DNA of 64,000 nt from Protula sp. h YS-2021 (lineage: Eukaryota; Annelida; Polychaeta; Sabellida; Serpulidae), in NCBI GenBank assembly GCA_949752745.1, contig OX457027.1:75026700-75090699 (forward strand), in the 5' to 3' direction. The notes below the pieces were generated by a model that was not told where the DNA came from, made no database searches, and was given only the letters and a program-made list of their open reading frames with translations. Shown piece after piece: positions 62,234 to 64,000 of the stretch (position 1 is its first letter; each line of letters opens with the position of its first letter). The translations under genes and the position numbers were made by a program.

Positions 62234-62339
62234 GTTTTCGGCAGGCTTTTTCACAAATTCTGCAACTTTTCTTTACTCCCCCTCCCATCAGTTTTCTCAG
62301 CACAAGTACCAGACTAATAGGCATCACACATTCATGAAG

Positions 62340-62980
62340 GTTGTCGGGCATGACGGGCACTGCTGCACCTGTAGCCGGGGCTTGGGGGGGGGGGGGGGGT
62401 TGGGCTCGGGCATGACGGGCACTGCTGCACCTGTAGCCGGGGCTTGGGGGGGGGGGGGATTGGGCTCGGGCATGACGGGCACTGCTGCACCTGTAGCCGG
62501 GGCTTGGGGGGGGGGGGGTGGTTGGGCTCGGGCATGACGGACACTGCTGCACCTGTAGCAGGGGCTTGGGGGGGGGGGGGGGTTTGGGCTCGGGCATGGC
62601 GGGCACTGCTGCACCTGTAGCCGGGGCTTGGGGGGGGGATTGGGCTCGGGCATGACGGGCACTGCTGCACCTGTAGCCGGGGCTTGGGCTCGGGCATGAC
62701 GGACACTGCTGCACCTGTAGCCGGGGCTGGGGGGGGGGCTCGGGCATGAGGGCACTGCTGCACCTGTAGCCGGGGCGGGGGGGGGGGGGGGGGCTCGGGC
62801 ATGACGGGCACTGCTGCACCTGTAGCCGGGTCTTGGGGTGGGGGGGCGGGTCTCGGGCATGACGGGCACTAGTGCACCTGTAGCCTTGGTTGGGAGGGGG
62901 GAGGTGGGGGGGGGGTCTCGGGCATGACGGGCACCACTGCGCCTCTAACATGGGCTGGGGGGTGTCGGGAATGACGGGCA
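62340..62980 (-). repeat. Minisatellite derived from the SLC25A3 stop-codon region
   Basis: On the minus strand units read GGTGCAGCAGTGCCCGTCAT, GCCCGAGCCC, then a C-rich run and GGCTACA. About 10 units have ~45-63-bp spacing. The units nearest the gene (GAGGCGCAGTGGTGCCCGTC near 62930) match the coding end GAGGCGCAGTAGTGCCCGTC, and CCCGTCATGCCCGAG also matches the upstream PVMPE codons. Confidence 0.88.
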
Positions 62981-63138
62981 CTACTGCGCCTCGAGCTTGC
63001 GCTTCAGGCTCTCGGGCATGACGGGTGGCGGTGGGCGTGGCAGGCGGAAGGAGACCTTGACCGCGTCGTAGATGAACCACTGCATGGCCGTCAGCGTCCC
63101 GATCATGATGATCCTTGGAATTAGGCCAGCCCACATGC
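62981..63138 (-). CDS. SLC25A3: SLC25A3 last coding exon
   Basis: CTGTTTCAG| then MWAGLIPRIIMIGTLTAMQW to KRKLEAQ and stop TAG. The stop region seeds the adjoining minisatellite. Confidence 0.95.
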
Positions 63139-63935
63139 CTGAAACAGAAACAGTACAGTATGCATCACTATACTAAACAAAGACAACAGGAGCAGGAGGG
63201 AGGATGGTAGGAATGTGCAGGGAAGGGCGGGGGGAGGGGCTGTGTATGCGTTGTCATAGTCGATGATGGAAACTAAATAAGAGTACAGATGAAATGGTGA
63301 TTTTGGAGCTGGTGGCTGAGTAATCTGAGCGGATGTTAGGGATGGCGCCACCCCCCCCCCCTCCCCCCCCCCCCCCCTCCATAACTGGAACATTTAATTC
63401 ACTAGATTTCTCATAGTTAAAACTGGTAAAAAGCCCCCACCCTTCCTTTACCCAGTCCTTTTTCTATACCCGATAAATTATTATTGTGTGAGACTTCCAT
63501 TATATTCTCTATATTCACTGTATTAATTGCAATCCAAGTTATCGTTGAAAAACACCTAAAAAGATTTAAGAACGTCATATGCGCTTTCAACTTTCCTTTG
63601 AACAGCAGCAGGGGTGGTCACGTTTTTGAAAACACATTTGCAATTCCTCACCTTCCCAGCCAAGTTTCTTTCCAACCTCAACGAAATTACTCCCTTTCTC
63701 CTTATTCAGTCTGGAGACAATTGTGTCAGCCGGATGAGATACAATGGCACAGAATACACCAGCAATGTAGCCAGCCACGAACGTGACCACCAGCTGTTCG
63801 GGCTTGCTGCAGTCTGCGCGCTTTTTCGGTACGATGTACTTATAGAGTGCCTCAACTGTTCGCTCGAAGCAGGCAAATTTCATCATGGTATAGGGTATCT
63901 GGCGACTCCATAACGGCACAATGCCTTTATAGAAT
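62981..63935 (-). CDS. SLC25A3: Mitochondrial phosphate carrier SLC25A3, 3' part
   Basis: A six-helix inner-membrane carrier that imports inorganic phosphate with H+ for ATP synthesis. Two coding exons are visible (63935-63652 and 63138-62981); the rest lies beyond the right edge. The sequence is nearly that of other animals: PLWSRQIPYTMMKFACFERT, SKPEQLVVTFVAGYIAGVFC, then the carrier signature HPADTIVSRLNKEKG of the third repeat, and PRIIMIGTLTAMQWFIYDAV. The C-terminus is PRPPPPVMPESLKRKLEAQ. Confidence 0.96.
63348..63381. repeat. Poly-C/T run in the last SLC25A3 intron
   Basis: About 30 bp of almost pure C with two T interruptions. Confidence 0.85.
63652..63935 (-). CDS. SLC25A3: SLC25A3 penultimate coding exon
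   Basis: GTACCTTTCAG| then FYKGIVPLWSRQIPYTMMKF to LGWEG|GTGAGG. 284 nt, entering in phase 2 and leaving in phase 1. Confidence 0.95.
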
Positions 63936-64000
63936 CTGAAAGGTACAGTTAATGTTGTCATAACAACGCAGCAGGTTACGAAAATTACAAGCTCACTTCG

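Noticed and set aside
62229..63134. 301-codon minus-strand frame over the SLC25A3 end
   Set aside because: It uses a different frame from the carrier exon and consists of the minisatellite read through; the conserved carrier frame stops at 62981.

Overview
The window looks like nuclear DNA of a marine invertebrate, most likely a mollusc. The grounds are introns with GT-AG borders, animal mitochondrial-protein genes, a CR1/L2-type LINE, and heavy microsatellite, poly-G/C and minisatellite content. The species call is inference. There is one 200-N assembly gap (12815-13014).

Three conserved protein-coding genes were rebuilt exon by exon. Tafazzin lies on the minus strand (8492-12272, 7 coding exons, 268 codons plus stop; the first ~20 residues are uncertain). 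HDHD5/CECR5, a mitochondrial HAD-family hydrolase, lies on the plus strand (35423-54029, 9 coding exons, 447 codons plus stop). The 3' end of SLC25A3, the mitochondrial phosphate carrier, lies on the minus strand (last two coding exons, 62981-63935, running off the right edge). All three encode mitochondrial proteins. One tRNA-Leu(CAG) sits at 374-457 (-).

The centre is dominated by a 14,624-bp element, 20313-34936. It has terminal inverted repeats starting 5'-AGTAGGGTG and a 6-bp target duplication (TTTGAA). It consists of four ~3.65-kb arms in alternating orientation, with dyad centres near 23974, 27602 and 31218, so it is a palindrome of palindromes. Each arm carries one intact 245-aa two-zinc-finger/acidic protein gene with a TATA box and polyadenylation signal. 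Each arm also carries a tRNA-like pol III unit, arrays of TGACGTCA (CRE-like) sites, arrays of GAACATGTTC palindromes, an ~11-bp GTTAC array of ~0.8 kb, and AACCAACGTTGGTT palindromes at the termini and centre. AG...CT ends plus a 6-bp duplication resemble Maverick/Polinton integration, but no integrase or polymerase gene is present. This is the best candidate for an undescribed system.

A second theme is exon-derived minisatellites. The splice-donor end of HDHD5 exon 5 is amplified into about 19 downstream copies (48873-49707). The stop-codon region of SLC25A3 is amplified into about 10 copies in its 3' UTR (62340-62980). A 46-bp array abuts the acceptor of HDHD5 exon 7.

Region by region: 1-8491 is repeat-rich with a tRNA and a transposase remnant. 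8492-12272 is tafazzin. 13015-20306 holds a nested set of hairpins, a dead LINE and a ~1-kb MITE. 20313-34936 is the quadruple palindrome. 35423-54029 is HDHD5, whose introns hold a mariner/pogo-like MITE, a 1.36-kb TIR element, a 169-bp satellite and a 2.7-kb foldback rich in AGGTCA motifs. 54030-62200 is mostly non-coding with dispersed repeats. 62200-64000 is the SLC25A3 3' end.
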